58,763 nt of DNA, from positions 1-58,763 of the forward strand of contig CAZHER010000007.1 in the NCBI GenBank assembly GCA_964532005.1. Direction: 5' to 3'. Within the stretch, counting starts at the first letter, position 1, and each line of letters begins with the position of its first letter. A model generated the notes under the pieces. It saw nothing but the letters and a program-made list of their open reading frames with translations. It was not told the origin of the DNA and made no database searches. A program made the position numbers and the translations under genes. Positions 32,091 to 41,130 of the stretch are shown here, piece by piece. The DNA comes from CAYQEU01 sp964532005. GTDB lineage: Bacteria; Patescibacteriota; Doudnabacteria; UBA920.

Positions 32091-33026
32091 TTACAAAGTT
32101 GTAATTGGTCTACTTTGGGTAATGTAAAACTTTTTGCCGGCATAAGCCCACTCAATATCGCAGGGGTGTTTATAGTGCTTTTCTATATTTTTGCAAATTT
32201 TAGCTAGTTCTACTATTTGCTTGCCTGACAGTTTCTGTTTACCACCTTCTTTGAATGAAAGTTTCTTGTGCAAGTTCTTGGTTCCACTTTTAACAATAGC
32301 AAAAGTTTGTTCTGACACATTAATATCTAACAAAGAAAAATCATCCTTATGAACTATATAGGTGTCTGGGGTAACCGAGCCTGACACAATAGCTTCCCCT
32401 AAACCAAACCCGGCTTCTATGACCATTTGGTTTCTATCTTTTGTTACCGGGTGAACAGTAAAAGAGATGCCCGAAACTTCCGACTGGACCATGCTTTGTA
32501 CCACCACAGCCACAGACACAGCTTGCTTGTGCAACTTTTTTTCAAACCGGTAAAAAATGGCCCGCGGAGTAAACAAAGACGACCAACATTCCTTGACCAT
32601 TTTCGAAACATTTTTCTCTGTAACATTTAAATAAGTATCCAACTCCCCTGCCCAAGAAGCGGTTTTGGAATCTTCTGCAGTAGCCGAAGACCGAACAGCT
32701 ACAAACTTGGCTTTCAAAACTTTGTGGTGCTTGGCTATGTCTTGCTCTAGATCTTTGGGCATGCTAGCCCCGCCAATTAAACTGCGAATTTCTGCAGAAG
32801 CTTTGTCTACTGAATTAATATCTTTGTGCTTCACTTTTTTTAAAATGCTTTCTATCTCTGCATCTAAATCTGTTTCTTGTAGGAATCTATCAAAAGCTGA
32901 GGCTAACACCACAAACCCAGGAGGTACGGGAATTTTAGCATTGGTCATTTCTCCCAAAGAAGCTCCTTTACCTCCAGCTTCAGACACACTTTTATTATTG
33001 AGTTGTTTGAAGGTTTTGATATACAT
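32091..33026 (-). CDS. Stand-alone PEP synthase-type ATP-grasp domain (PPDK N-terminal domain)
   Basis: The protein has 311 residues, the length of the nucleotide-binding domain alone in PEP synthase or rifampin phosphotransferase. The family motifs are present: SEAGGKGASLGEMTNAKIPV, FVAVRSSATAEDSKTASWAG, VSGISFTVHPVTKDRNQM, EAGFGLGEAIVSG and the closing DIEWAYAGKKFYITQSRPIT. This domain splits ATP and passes phosphate to a swivelling His. No His or substrate domain follows in the same chain; the two downstream genes supply two copies. A usual full-length enzyme is about 800-900 residues, so this is a split form. Confidence 0.88.
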   Translation of the reverse strand: MYIKTFKQLNNKSVSEAGGKGASLGEMTNAKIPVPPGFVVLASAFDRFLQETDLDAEIESILKKVKHKDINSVDKASAEIRSLIGGASMPKDLEQDIAKHHKVLKAKFVAVRSSATAEDSKTASWAGELDTYLNVTEKNVSKMVKECWSSLFTPRAIFYRFEKKLHKQAVSVAVVVQSMVQSEVSGISFTVHPVTKDRNQMVIEAGFGLGEAIVSGSVTPDTYIVHKDDFSLLDINVSEQTFAIVKSGTKNLHKKLSFKEGGKQKLSGKQIVELAKICKNIEKHYKHPCDIEWAYAGKKFYITQSRPITTL

Positions 33027-33070
33027 AAATCAACTTAATTATTTTAATAATAACTAAAATCCATACAAAT

Positions 33071-33095
33071 TAAAAATCGCCCGTTGGGGCGACTT
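33071..33095 (-). terminator. Terminator of the ftsA-ftsZ operon
   Basis: TCGCCC / GGGCGA with a 4-base loop and T5 on the minus strand, 9 bases past ftsZ. Confidence 0.8.
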
Positions 33096-33101
33096 TAAAT
33101 C

Positions 33102-34277
33102 TTACTTCATTTTCTTTCGAATAAAGGCCGGGATATCCAGCTCGTCATTATCGTCTGGTTCTACCGGACGGGCTTGTACAGCTTCCATAGGCTTAGGAGT
33201 AAACAAAGGTTTACGCACTTCTACTTTTGGCGGCTCAACTGGGGTGGGAGCTGTTGGCAAAGGAGTTTCTTCAATTGCCGCAAAATGCGACGGAGTAGGA
33301 CGGCGATTGCCTTCATCGAAACCTGTAGCAATTACGGTTACGCGAATTTCATCTCCCATAGATTCATCAATTACAGCGCCAAACTTAACTTTTGCGTCAG
33401 GGTCAATACTCTTGGTAATAACTTTGGCAGCTTCATCAATTTCAAACATGCCAAGCTCTTGTCCACCAGTAATGTTAAACAGTACGCCTTTAGCTCCATC
33501 TATGGTCATTTCCAACAAAGGAGAGTTAATGGCAGCCTTGGCAGCTTCTGCAGCACGGTTTTCACCGCCAGCACGGCCAATACCCATCAGGGCGGTACCG
33601 GCATCTTGCATAATAGTGCGAATATCAGCAAAGTCGGCATTTACAATACCGTGGGTTGTAATGAGGTCGGAAATTCCAGAAATACCTTGGCGAACCACTT
33701 CATCAACAGTTTTAAACGCATCCAGTAAAGAAGTTTTCTTGTCTATAATTTGTAGAATACGGTCGTTGTGTATGGAAATAATTGCATCAACTTTATCTTT
33801 CAAGTTATCGTAACCGGCGTCGGCAACTTCTCGTCGCTTGCTACCTTCAAAAGTAAATGGCTTGGTCACAACGGCAATGGTGAGAATTCCCCGATTCTTT
33901 GCCAGCTCTGCAACGATTGGAGCAGCACCTGTTCCAGTTCCCCCGCCAAGACCGCAAGTGATGAAAACCATGTCGGCATTAGTAATGACGTCTTCAATAT
34001 CTTCTTGTGATTCTTCCGCAGCTTGGCGTCCAAGTTCAGGGTTCATTCCCGAACCTAAACCTTTGGTGACAGTTTTTCCAATATGGACTTTTTTGTCAGC
34101 TGCATTGTTGTGCAAAGCCTGGGCGTCGGTATTAACGGAAATAAACTCAACGCCTTTAATTCCCATTTGGGTCATACGGTTTACAACGTTGGTTCCGGAT
34201 CCGCCGATGCCTAGAACTTTGATGCGGGCGAAAGTTTCAATTTTAGGTTTCACTTCCATAGTAGTGTTTTTCTTCAT
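33102..34277 (-). CDS. ftsZ: Cell division protein FtsZ
   Basis: The protein has 391 residues. The GTP-binding tubulin signature is FITCGLGGGTGTGAAPIVAELA; KVLGIGGSGTNVVNRM and NADFADIRTIMQDAGTALMGIG are also present. The C-terminal linker is Pro-rich and ends in the partner-binding peptide (LDIPAFIRKKMK) that docks on FtsA. It builds the division ring. The ATG follows the ftsA stop after 1 base. Confidence 0.98.
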   Translation of the reverse strand: MKKNTTMEVKPKIETFARIKVLGIGGSGTNVVNRMTQMGIKGVEFISVNTDAQALHNNAADKKVHIGKTVTKGLGSGMNPELGRQAAEESQEDIEDVITNADMVFITCGLGGGTGTGAAPIVAELAKNRGILTIAVVTKPFTFEGSKRREVADAGYDNLKDKVDAIISIHNDRILQIIDKKTSLLDAFKTVDEVVRQGISGISDLITTHGIVNADFADIRTIMQDAGTALMGIGRAGGENRAAEAAKAAINSPLLEMTIDGAKGVLFNITGGQELGMFEIDEAAKVITKSIDPDAKVKFGAVIDESMGDEIRVTVIATGFDEGNRRPTPSHFAAIEETPLPTAPTPVEPPKVEVRKPLFTPKPMEAVQARPVEPDDNDELDIPAFIRKKMK

Positions 34278-34278
34278 A

Positions 34279-35541
34279 TTACGGTAAAAAGGATTTAAAC
34301 AATTTCTTTAATTTTATCACGTTTTTGTTTTCCAGCAACCTACCCACAAAACCGCTTAAATTAGCGCCAATTCCGCCTCCAAGACCAAAACTGTCAGAAT
34401 ATCTACTGCCCCATAGAGCTAGGCCTGTGACGGTCGCAAAAGCAGGTTCATCAACCTGGTCGATGATGCTTTTCAGCTCTTGAGGACGCCCAATTTGTAC
34501 CGGCAAACGCAAATGCTTTTTCGCATAGTCGGCTAGTCCCGGCAGTTCGCTACCGCCGCCGGTCAAAACCACACCGGCAGGCAATTTTCCGTCGCGATTA
34601 ATTTTTTTCAACTCTTTATTAATAAGTTCAAAAATTTCTTCCAAACGTGCTTCAATAATTTCTGCCACCATGGTGCGTGGAACTCTTTCTTCTTCTTCCG
34701 GATCCATTTCTGACATTTCAATTTGTTCGTGCCTATCCACTTCTGACATATCTGCTGTACCGTACATTAATTTTACTTTTTCGGCAGTTTCAATTTTACA
34801 ACGCAGCCCGATAGCAATATCGTTGGTAATATGCATTGAACCGATCGGCAAAACGGCTGTGTGAAGTAAATTATTTTCTTCGTAAATTGCTACGCTGGTA
34901 GTCCCAGCCCCAAAGTCTATGAGTGCTACTCCAAGTTCTTTCTGTCTCTTGTTCAAAGCCGATTGAGCTGCTGCCAAAGAAGACAATACTAACTGATCAA
35001 CTTCCAGCCCTGTTTGCAAAATAGTTTTGTTTAAATTTTTCAAAAATGGTAAAGCTCCGTGGATTATCACAGTTTCAACCTCAAGACGAATTCCTGTCAT
35101 GCCAATTGGATCCTTAATCCCAATCTGTCCGTCCAAAGTAAAAGTTTTAGGAATAACATGAAGCACTTCCCTGTTAGCAGGAATAGATATTGCTTCGGAA
35201 GCATCTATCACTCGGACCACGTCGTTTTCAGTGATCTCACCATCGGCGCGGGAAACTGCAATTACACCTTTGGAGTCTAAGCATGCAACATGGTTCCCGC
35301 CAACAGAAACATTGGCCCGGGCAACAGGAACCCCGGTCATGCGTTCTACTTTCTCTAAAGCGGCTGTAATGGAAGATACGGCCTCTTCAATATCTACAAT
35401 TACACCTTTTCGCATTCCTGCGGCATGTACCGTAGCAGCACCAATCACATTCAAAGAACCGTCTTCTTCAACTTTAGCTTGAACAACGCGAATGTTTTGG
35501 GTTCCGATATCTAGACCTACGATGTAATTTTCTTTTGCCAT
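34279..35541 (-). CDS. ftsA: Cell division protein FtsA
   Basis: The protein has 420 residues of actin-like fold: phosphate 1 (IVGLDIGTQNIRVVQA), the 1C subdomain (about 85-165), phosphate 2 (VALIDFGAGTTSVAIYEE) and the adenosine motif (GVVLTGGGSELPGLADYA). The C-terminal helix (NVIKLKKLFKSFLP) is the amphipathic membrane anchor that ties FtsZ filaments to the membrane. Confidence 0.97.
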   Translation of the reverse strand: MAKENYIVGLDIGTQNIRVVQAKVEEDGSLNVIGAATVHAAGMRKGVIVDIEEAVSSITAALEKVERMTGVPVARANVSVGGNHVACLDSKGVIAVSRADGEITENDVVRVIDASEAISIPANREVLHVIPKTFTLDGQIGIKDPIGMTGIRLEVETVIIHGALPFLKNLNKTILQTGLEVDQLVLSSLAAAQSALNKRQKELGVALIDFGAGTTSVAIYEENNLLHTAVLPIGSMHITNDIAIGLRCKIETAEKVKLMYGTADMSEVDRHEQIEMSEMDPEEEERVPRTMVAEIIEARLEEIFELINKELKKINRDGKLPAGVVLTGGGSELPGLADYAKKHLRLPVQIGRPQELKSIIDQVDEPAFATVTGLALWGSRYSDSFGLGGGIGANLSGFVGRLLENKNVIKLKKLFKSFLP

Positions 35542-35570
35542 TTGATTTTAGGATTTGCGATCTTTAAATT

Positions 35571-36014
35571 TTAACTTAGTATTTCCTGCAAAACTTTGGC
35601 AAGAACCGAGCTGTCAGCACTAGCGCCATATTTTGCTTTTAAGGCAGCCATTGCAGGACCAAAATCTTTTTTTGTGCTCCAACCTGACTCTTGAGCCATT
35701 TGCTGAGCAGTTTTCCTGATTTCTGATTCATCTGCTTGTGCAGGTAGATATTTTTGCAAGATCTGTGCTTCGGCCAACTCTTTTTCAGCCAATTCAGCAC
35801 GACCGCCCTCTGTAAAAGCAATGGCAGCTTCTTTACGTCGTTTAACTTCTGAAAAAACCAAAGCCATTATTTCATCTTCAGAAAGCTCATGTCCTTGAGC
35901 AATTTGTTCATTCTGCACCCGCGTTTTCAAACCACGCAAAGTGTCTGCCGCAACTGTATCGCGCGACTTAAGAGCTGCATGAACATCTGATTCAATTTCA
36001 GCTAATGTAGCCAT
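35571..36014 (-). CDS. GatB/YqeY-domain protein
   Basis: The protein has 147 residues, the usual size of stand-alone YqeY. It starts IESDVHAALKSRDTVAADTLRGL, with KRRKEAAIAFTEGGR and ILQKYLPAQADESEI. The domain resembles the tRNA-binding tail of GatB, but the free-standing protein has no settled function. It lies 13 bases after rpsU, an association seen in many bacteria. Confidence 0.93.
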   Translation of the reverse strand: MATLAEIESDVHAALKSRDTVAADTLRGLKTRVQNEQIAQGHELSEDEIMALVFSEVKRRKEAAIAFTEGGRAELAEKELAEAQILQKYLPAQADESEIRKTAQQMAQESGWSTKKDFGPAMAALKAKYGASADSSVLAKVLQEILS

Positions 36015-36027
36015 TAAATACTATGAG

Positions 36028-36267
36028 TTATCTACGGAATTTAGAATTGGTTTTAACAGGTTTGCCCAACTTTTTCATTTCTTCTCGAGCAACGCGCATC
36101 ACCGAACGGCGCTGCGCAGCACTGCGTTGCAGGTTACGGCTTTTCGCAGGCTCAAAAAAACGAGTTTTACGAGCACGAACTAAAACGCCGCTTTGTTGGA
36201 TCTTCCGTTGAAAGCGACGAAGTAGGTTTTCAAATGATTCGTTATCTTTTTTCTTAACTTCTACCAT
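36028..36267 (-). CDS. rpsU: 30S ribosomal protein S21
   Basis: The protein has 79 residues from MVEVKKKDNESFENLLRRF. The start at 36267 has GAGGTG 7 bases upstream; an earlier in-frame ATG at 36342 would add 25 unrelated residues. The Arg/Lys-rich C-terminus is normal for S21. It helps translation initiation. Confidence 0.95.
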   Translation of the reverse strand: MVEVKKKDNESFENLLRRFQRKIQQSGVLVRARKTRFFEPAKSRNLQRSAAQRRSVMRVAREEMKKLGKPVKTNSKFRR

Positions 36268-36331
36268 TAAATTCACCTCATTTCTCCATTTACTATAAAA
36301 GATTTTGGCTGTTTGGTCAAATCGTTTACAA

Positions 36332-37600
36332 CTAGCGACCAAGGCGCTTTTTTACCTCCACTACTATTTTGTCATATGAAAACAGTTCCTGCATACCACT
36401 TTTTACATCCCGCAAAATAACCATTTCATCCATGGCTTCTTTTTGCCCCATTATTAAGGCAATTGGTGACTTTGAGGCTTCAGCTTGTTTTAGTTGGTTT
36501 TTCACCCCTGCTGCACCGAAATGGTCATAAACCAAAACATCTTCTGCAGTTAAATCTTTAAACAACCGCAAACTTTTCTTTGCTGCTAATTCACCCAAAG
36601 GTACTAAAAATACTTCTGTTTTAATCTCTTGGCCAATTTCAATATGAGCCAGTTCAATTGCTCTTCTCAAAGAAGAAAAATTGCCCGTAAATCCAAAGCC
36701 GGACAAACCTTTGCCTCCCACATTTTTTAGCAACGCATCATGATACCCTGCTTCTCCCAAGACCACAGTTTCTTTAGAGCCCTTGTATTTGATAATGACA
36801 TTGGTTTTACTAGAACCCTCATGCCCAACCAACAATGGATTAAGTTGATATGGAATTTGCAGTTCGTCTAAGGCTTCCAAAATATTTGTAAAATGTTTAT
36901 GACTGGCCTCATCCAAAAAATCTAGAATTGTCGGAGCAGCAGAAATCACTTCCTGGCACTCTGCATTCTCACACCTAAGTATGTTAAATGGTCTTGTTTT
37001 AAGATACTGAGAACAACTTTCGCACAGATCCAGCTCGTTGTCTTTAAGATAAGATTTGAGTACGCTTTCATAAGCGCGCTGGCAATCGAGGTCTCCTATT
37101 GTATTTACCTCTATAACCGCTTCTGTCAACCCCAACTCTTGTACCATTTGCCAACTTGCTGCAATGGTCTGGGCTTCGGTCAAATGACTAAACCCTCCCA
37201 AAGTTTCAAATCCGAATTCATAGTCAGAAACCCATCCTCTACCTGAATCCCTCTTAATTACATTTCCCAAATACAGCCATTTTGACAAAGGTTCCTGCTC
37301 GTCATGCTTCATCTGCGAATATGCCCTAAGCACGGAAGGCAACAATGATGGTCTAACGCTGTAATTTTGACCGCCGAGCTCAAATGAAACTGCTTCCATG
37401 TGCTGGTCAGCAACATCTTTTGCATAATTTTGGTAAAGCTGACTGCTTTCCAGTATTGGTGTTTCCACGCGTAAAAAGCCGTAGACCTGCCCTATTTTAT
37501 TGAAGCTCTTTAGAATTAAATTCCACACTGGGTCGCTTTGAGATATTACATCCTTAGCGCCTCCAATGGGCTGGGTTTTTGTTGATGAAGTTTTTTTCAA
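36332..37600 (-). CDS. HisRS-like class II synthetase paralogue lacking catalytic signatures
   Basis: The protein has 422 residues and aligns in outline with HisRS. It starts IGGAKDVISQSDPVWNLILK and has the VRPSLLPSVLRAYSQM segment matching the ALRPEYTPSVVRAY type. The motif 2 region is degenerate (YLGNVIKRDSGRGWVSDYEF) and the His-A region reads PLLVGHEGSSKTNVIIKYKG in place of the RGLDYY signature. Two CxxC-like pairs (CESC, CENAEC) are inserted mid-chain, perhaps a zinc knuckle. A C-terminal anticodon-binding-like domain remains. It may be a HisZ-like regulator, a tRNA-binding protein or an amino-acid sensor. It lies in the lepB-rpsU-ftsZ operon. Confidence 0.7.
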   Translation of the reverse strand: MKKTSSTKTQPIGGAKDVISQSDPVWNLILKSFNKIGQVYGFLRVETPILESSQLYQNYAKDVADQHMEAVSFELGGQNYSVRPSLLPSVLRAYSQMKHDEQEPLSKWLYLGNVIKRDSGRGWVSDYEFGFETLGGFSHLTEAQTIAASWQMVQELGLTEAVIEVNTIGDLDCQRAYESVLKSYLKDNELDLCESCSQYLKTRPFNILRCENAECQEVISAAPTILDFLDEASHKHFTNILEALDELQIPYQLNPLLVGHEGSSKTNVIIKYKGSKETVVLGEAGYHDALLKNVGGKGLSGFGFTGNFSSLRRAIELAHIEIGQEIKTEVFLVPLGELAAKKSLRLFKDLTAEDVLVYDHFGAAGVKNQLKQAEASKSPIALIMGQKEAMDEMVILRDVKSGMQELFSYDKIVVEVKKRLGR

Positions 37601-37624
37601 AATTAGCCTGTTAAATTAGCCTAA

Positions 37625-38242
37625 TTAAAATTTGTAAACTGGATCGGTAATAAACTTAAATTCCGAAGGCGGAAAAACACGAACCAAAACTTTTCCAACG
37701 ATGTCCTCTTTCGGAAGCACACCCCATCTACGAGAATCGCTGGATTGGTCTCTGTTGTCTCCTAGTACATAATATTCTGTGGAACCCAAGCTTACTGTTG
37801 TATTGGTCTCTCCAAAAGTTCCATTTTGGTCTACCAAGTATGGCTCGTCTAAAATTTTTCCGCTAGGATTCTCCTTATTGAAAATTACTACGTGTCCATT
37901 CTCTACCCTAATTTTTTCGTTCGGCAATCCAATTATGCGCTTAATAAAATATTCTTTAGTATTTTGAGGAAACTTAAACACAATTACATCACCCCGTTCC
38001 GGCTCTCCAAACCTATACCCGACTTTGTTGATGACTAAGTATTGTCTATTTTCATAAGTCGGCACCATAGATGAACCGGAAACGATAAACGGTTCGGCAA
38101 TAAAGTAACGGAACAACAACATAGCTATAACAGCTACGACTATTACTTTAGCAAGATCAGAAACAAAGTTTCTGACCGACGGCTGTTCTTCCTCCAAAAC
38201 TTCTTGTGCTTGATCTTCTGTATTTTTGTTTTCTTCTAACAT
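37625..38242 (-). CDS. lepB: Signal peptidase I
   Basis: The protein has 205 residues from MLEENKNTED. An upstream start would add sequence that lies before the AAAGG site. One transmembrane segment (VIVVAVIAMLLFRYFIA) leads to the catalytic Ser in SGSSMVPT, the Lys general base in EYFIKRIIGLP and the GDNRDQSSDSRRWG box. It cuts signal peptides from exported proteins such as the S-layer-like and lamin-tail proteins. A TGT-TATAGT extended -10 box lies upstream. Confidence 0.95.
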   Translation of the reverse strand: MLEENKNTEDQAQEVLEEEQPSVRNFVSDLAKVIVVAVIAMLLFRYFIAEPFIVSGSSMVPTYENRQYLVINKVGYRFGEPERGDVIVFKFPQNTKEYFIKRIIGLPNEKIRVENGHVVIFNKENPSGKILDEPYLVDQNGTFGETNTTVSLGSTEYYVLGDNRDQSSDSRRWGVLPKEDIVGKVLVRVFPPSEFKFITDPVYKF

Positions 38243-38367
38243 GGGCGCCTTTCTTAAAATTTTGAAAAATTTATAAATAACATTCCAACTATAACACCAG
38301 TAAAGCAAAGTTGGCAAGATAGGTGTTTTTCGGCTATAATGCTTGAGTATTTTACAGAAAACTACAG

Positions 38368-39771
38368 ATGAAACCTACTATAAACGTATATAACGGAACT
38401 CCTCCAACTCAATCCCACGACAGTGGAAACAACAACAGCCACGGCTTCAAACTTCCTCCCAAAAAACACCCTTTGCTCAAGGGTATTTTAATCGTTATTG
38501 GGGTAATTATAGTAGGGCTGGGTACTTTTGTTTTAATTCGAGCCTCTGACTTAACTGGTAAAATTTTTGTTGGTGAAAAGAATTCTTTGTTTGGACAAGT
38601 CACCGGTCTGTTTGGCGGGACGAAATTACAAGGCGAAAAAGAAGGCCAGATAAACATCCTGCTATTAGGGATGGGAGGTGAAGGCCACGACGGACCATTT
38701 CTGACAGACAGCATAATCGTGGCGCAAATACGACCGGACGACAAGCGTGTAACAATGATTTCTTTGCCAAGAGACTATCTGGCAGATCTTGGGCCTGAAT
38801 ACGGATGGCGAAAAATAAATGCGGCTTTTGCTGAAGGGTACGAAAACAATAAAAGTTTTGACGAAGCAGGGAAAGTTACCCGTCAAGCAGTGGAAAAAAT
38901 TTCTGGTCTCTCTATCCCTTACTTTGCAGTGATAGATTTCAAAGGTTTTGAAAAAGCCATAGATTTAGTGGACGGCATAGATGTTAATATAGAGCGGACC
39001 TTTACCGATTATACCTTTCCTGATAACAAATTCGGTTATATTCCCGCGGTCACATTTAAAGAAGGACCGGAGCATATGAACGGTAAAAGAGCTTTAATAT
39101 TTGCTAGATCCCGACACGCAGCTGGACCAGAAGGGACAGACTTTGCTCGCAGCCAAAGACAACAAAAAATGCTCCAAGCTTTCAAAGCACGAGTCGTAGA
39201 ACTAAACCTTGTTACCGACAGCGGCAAAATCAATTCCTTGTTAGATGTATTGGGGGACCATTTCCATACCAACATCAGCTTGGCAGAAATGTTCCATCTC
39301 TACGAAATTGGTAAAGACTATGGCAGGGATAATGTTTTGTCTTTAAGCTTAGATCCGGCTACTGGGCTTGTTTGTGACGGCAAACAAGAATCAACCGGAG
39401 CATACATAATAGAACCATGCCAGGGCAAAACCAAAGAAGATATCAAAAAATATTTCCAAAACAGTTTTTCTACAAGCGCATTAACCAAAGAAAATAGCAC
39501 CGTCTGGCTTGCCGATAGCTCCTCTTCCGGCAAACTATATGCTAAAGCTGCCAAAACCTTGACCGACGCAGGGATCACAGTTTTAGAACTGACTTATACC
39601 GGAACGCCGCTTGGCCAAAATGTCGTATACCCGGTAAACAGCAAACCCGAAACTTTAAAATTCATAAAAGACAATTTGCCTGCCAGCGAAGTTAGCCTTG
39701 CTCCACCCGGTGTAAAAATAAACAGGGAAAAATCCGATTTTATAATTATTCTTGGATCAGGAAGCAACTAA
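38368..39771 (+). CDS. LytR-CpsA-Psr (LCP) family cell-wall ligase with LytR_C domain
   Basis: The protein has 467 residues. A Pro/His-rich cytoplasmic head and one transmembrane helix (ILIVIGVIIVGLGTFVLI) precede the LCP domain (about 90-320) with MISLPRDYLADL, the Arg-containing KINAAFAEGY and ALIFARSRH. The LytR_C domain (about 375-465, STVWLADSSSSGKLYAKAAK) follows. LCP enzymes transfer polyprenyl-linked glycopolymers to the wall or to proteins. A TATAAT box lies near 38335. The gene is divergent from lepB. Confidence 0.92.
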   Translation: MKPTINVYNGTPPTQSHDSGNNNSHGFKLPPKKHPLLKGILIVIGVIIVGLGTFVLIRASDLTGKIFVGEKNSLFGQVTGLFGGTKLQGEKEGQINILLLGMGGEGHDGPFLTDSIIVAQIRPDDKRVTMISLPRDYLADLGPEYGWRKINAAFAEGYENNKSFDEAGKVTRQAVEKISGLSIPYFAVIDFKGFEKAIDLVDGIDVNIERTFTDYTFPDNKFGYIPAVTFKEGPEHMNGKRALIFARSRHAAGPEGTDFARSQRQQKMLQAFKARVVELNLVTDSGKINSLLDVLGDHFHTNISLAEMFHLYEIGKDYGRDNVLSLSLDPATGLVCDGKQESTGAYIIEPCQGKTKEDIKKYFQNSFSTSALTKENSTVWLADSSSSGKLYAKAAKTLTDAGITVLELTYTGTPLGQNVVYPVNSKPETLKFIKDNLPASEVSLAPPGVKINREKSDFIIILGSGSN

Positions 39772-39777
39772 ACACCT

Positions 39778-41094
39778 ATGAAAGACTTACCGATAATAGC
39801 ATTAGTAGGAGAGCCGAATGCCGGCAAGTCTACTTTAATGAACAAAATTGCTGGAAAACAACTGGCAGTAACTTCCCCCGTTGCCGGCACCACCCGCGAC
39901 CGGCAATACGCTGATAGTGAGTGGAACGGCCGCAGTTTTTCTATGGTAGATACAGCTGGAATTACTTTTTCAGAAACTGGCGAACTGGAAAGCGCGCTCC
40001 TGGAACAAATAGACGTGGCTCTGTCCGAAGCTGACGTAATTCTTTTTGTCGTCGATGGCAAGACTTCACCAGAAAGTCTTGATCGCAAAACTATACTAAA
40101 ATTTCGAAAATCAAAAAAGCCAGTAATACTTGTTCTAAACAAGTTGGACTCCCCTAAACAGCTAGAACAAATAGTTGCCGATTTTCAATCCTTGGGAATT
40201 AAGAAAATTTTTGGGGTATCGGCCTTAACAGGACGCGGCTTGGGTGATCTGCTGGATGCCTGCATCCAAGCATTGCCGCCCGAACAAGAAGTCCCTGAAA
40301 AAGCTGAAAGCGAAATCGCCGTAGCAATAGTGGGGAAGCCCAATGTTGGCAAAAGTAGCTTGCTTAATGCAATATTAAAAGAAAAGCGTGTTGTTGTGTC
40401 TGCTATTCCCGGTACTACCAGAACCTCAATAGATACTGAAACAGAAATTAATGGCACCACATATACTTTTATAGACACAGCTGGTCTAAAAAGAAAAGAT
40501 TACAAGCAGGAATTACCGGATCAATATTCTGGCTTCCAAACTTTTAAAAGCATACGGCGGAGCGATGTAGCCATACTGGTAATAAATGCTTTGGAACCTA
40601 TTAGTAAACAGGATCAACATATTGCCGGTGAGATAGTCGATATGGCAAAAGGTTGTATTCTGGTGGTAAATAAAATGGATGAATTCCATGGCGATGAAGC
40701 CAGGCTTCGCGACCATGTTTCCTACCACCTGCCGTTCCTATGGTACTCCCCTTTATTTTTCACTTCCGCTGTAACTGGAGAAAATGTGGATGAAGTAATT
40801 GCAGCAATAAAACCAATTCTCGAAAATAGAAAAAAGGAAATTCCTCAGGAAGACTTAGACCGACTACTNNNNNNNNNNATAAATCCGCCAAAACTTTTGC
40901 GCGATCAAAGAAAGCCAAAAGTGCTGGGCCTGACCCAAATCGGAACCGAACCCCCGACTTTCGAGCTTTATGTCAATTTCCCTGCTGCCATTTCCACCCA
41001 GTACAGAAAATCTTTGCAAAAAGCCATTGCCAAATATCTGGACTTTTGGGGGACGCCGGTAGAATTAAAACTCAGGGGCAAAGACCGTTCGTAA
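39778..41094 (+). CDS. der: GTPase Der (EngA), with scaffold gap
   Basis: The protein has about 438 residues. Two G domains in tandem carry P-loops GEPNAGKSTLMNKI (11-24) and GKPNVGKSSLLNAI, DTAG switch motifs, and specificity loops NKLD and NKMD. The C-terminal KH-like domain ends the chain (FELYVNFPAAISTQYRKSL). Der is needed for 50S subunit assembly. The 10-N gap at 40869-40878 falls at the G2/KH boundary; the frame agrees on both sides, but the true gap length is unknown. It starts 6 bases after the LCP gene. Confidence 0.95.
   Translation: MKDLPIIALVGEPNAGKSTLMNKIAGKQLAVTSPVAGTTRDRQYADSEWNGRSFSMVDTAGITFSETGELESALLEQIDVALSEADVILFVVDGKTSPESLDRKTILKFRKSKKPVILVLNKLDSPKQLEQIVADFQSLGIKKIFGVSALTGRGLGDLLDACIQALPPEQEVPEKAESEIAVAIVGKPNVGKSSLLNAILKEKRVVVSAIPGTTRTSIDTETEINGTTYTFIDTAGLKRKDYKQELPDQYSGFQTFKSIRRSDVAILVINALEPISKQDQHIAGEIVDMAKGCILVVNKMDEFHGDEARLRDHVSYHLPFLWYSPLFFTSAVTGENVDEVIAAIKPILENRKKEIPQEDLDRLXXXXINPPKLLRDQRKPKVLGLTQIGTEPPTFELYVNFPAAISTQYRKSLQKAIAKYLDFWGTPVELKLRGKDRS
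40869..40878. other. Scaffold gap (10 N) in der
   Basis: Ten N between ACTACT and ATAAAT. No repeat flanks it. A few residues of the G2/KH linker are missing or uncertain. Confidence 0.9.
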
Positions 41095-41096
41095 AT

Positions 41097-41130
41097 AAAA
41101 AAAGCTTCGGATAAATTCAAAGCTTTTTTT
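41097..41130. terminator. Bidirectional terminator between der and the ABC transporter
   Basis: AAAAAAAGCTT / AAGCTTTTTTT around a 12-base loop, with T7 in both directions; it serves two convergent genes. Confidence 0.85.

Noticed and set aside
29126..33026. A frameshifted or broken phosphoenolpyruvate synthase
   Set aside because: There are two complete phosphohistidine halves, the gene joins are regular stop-start overlaps, and no PEP-binding barrel remnant is visible; simple breakage would not give this.
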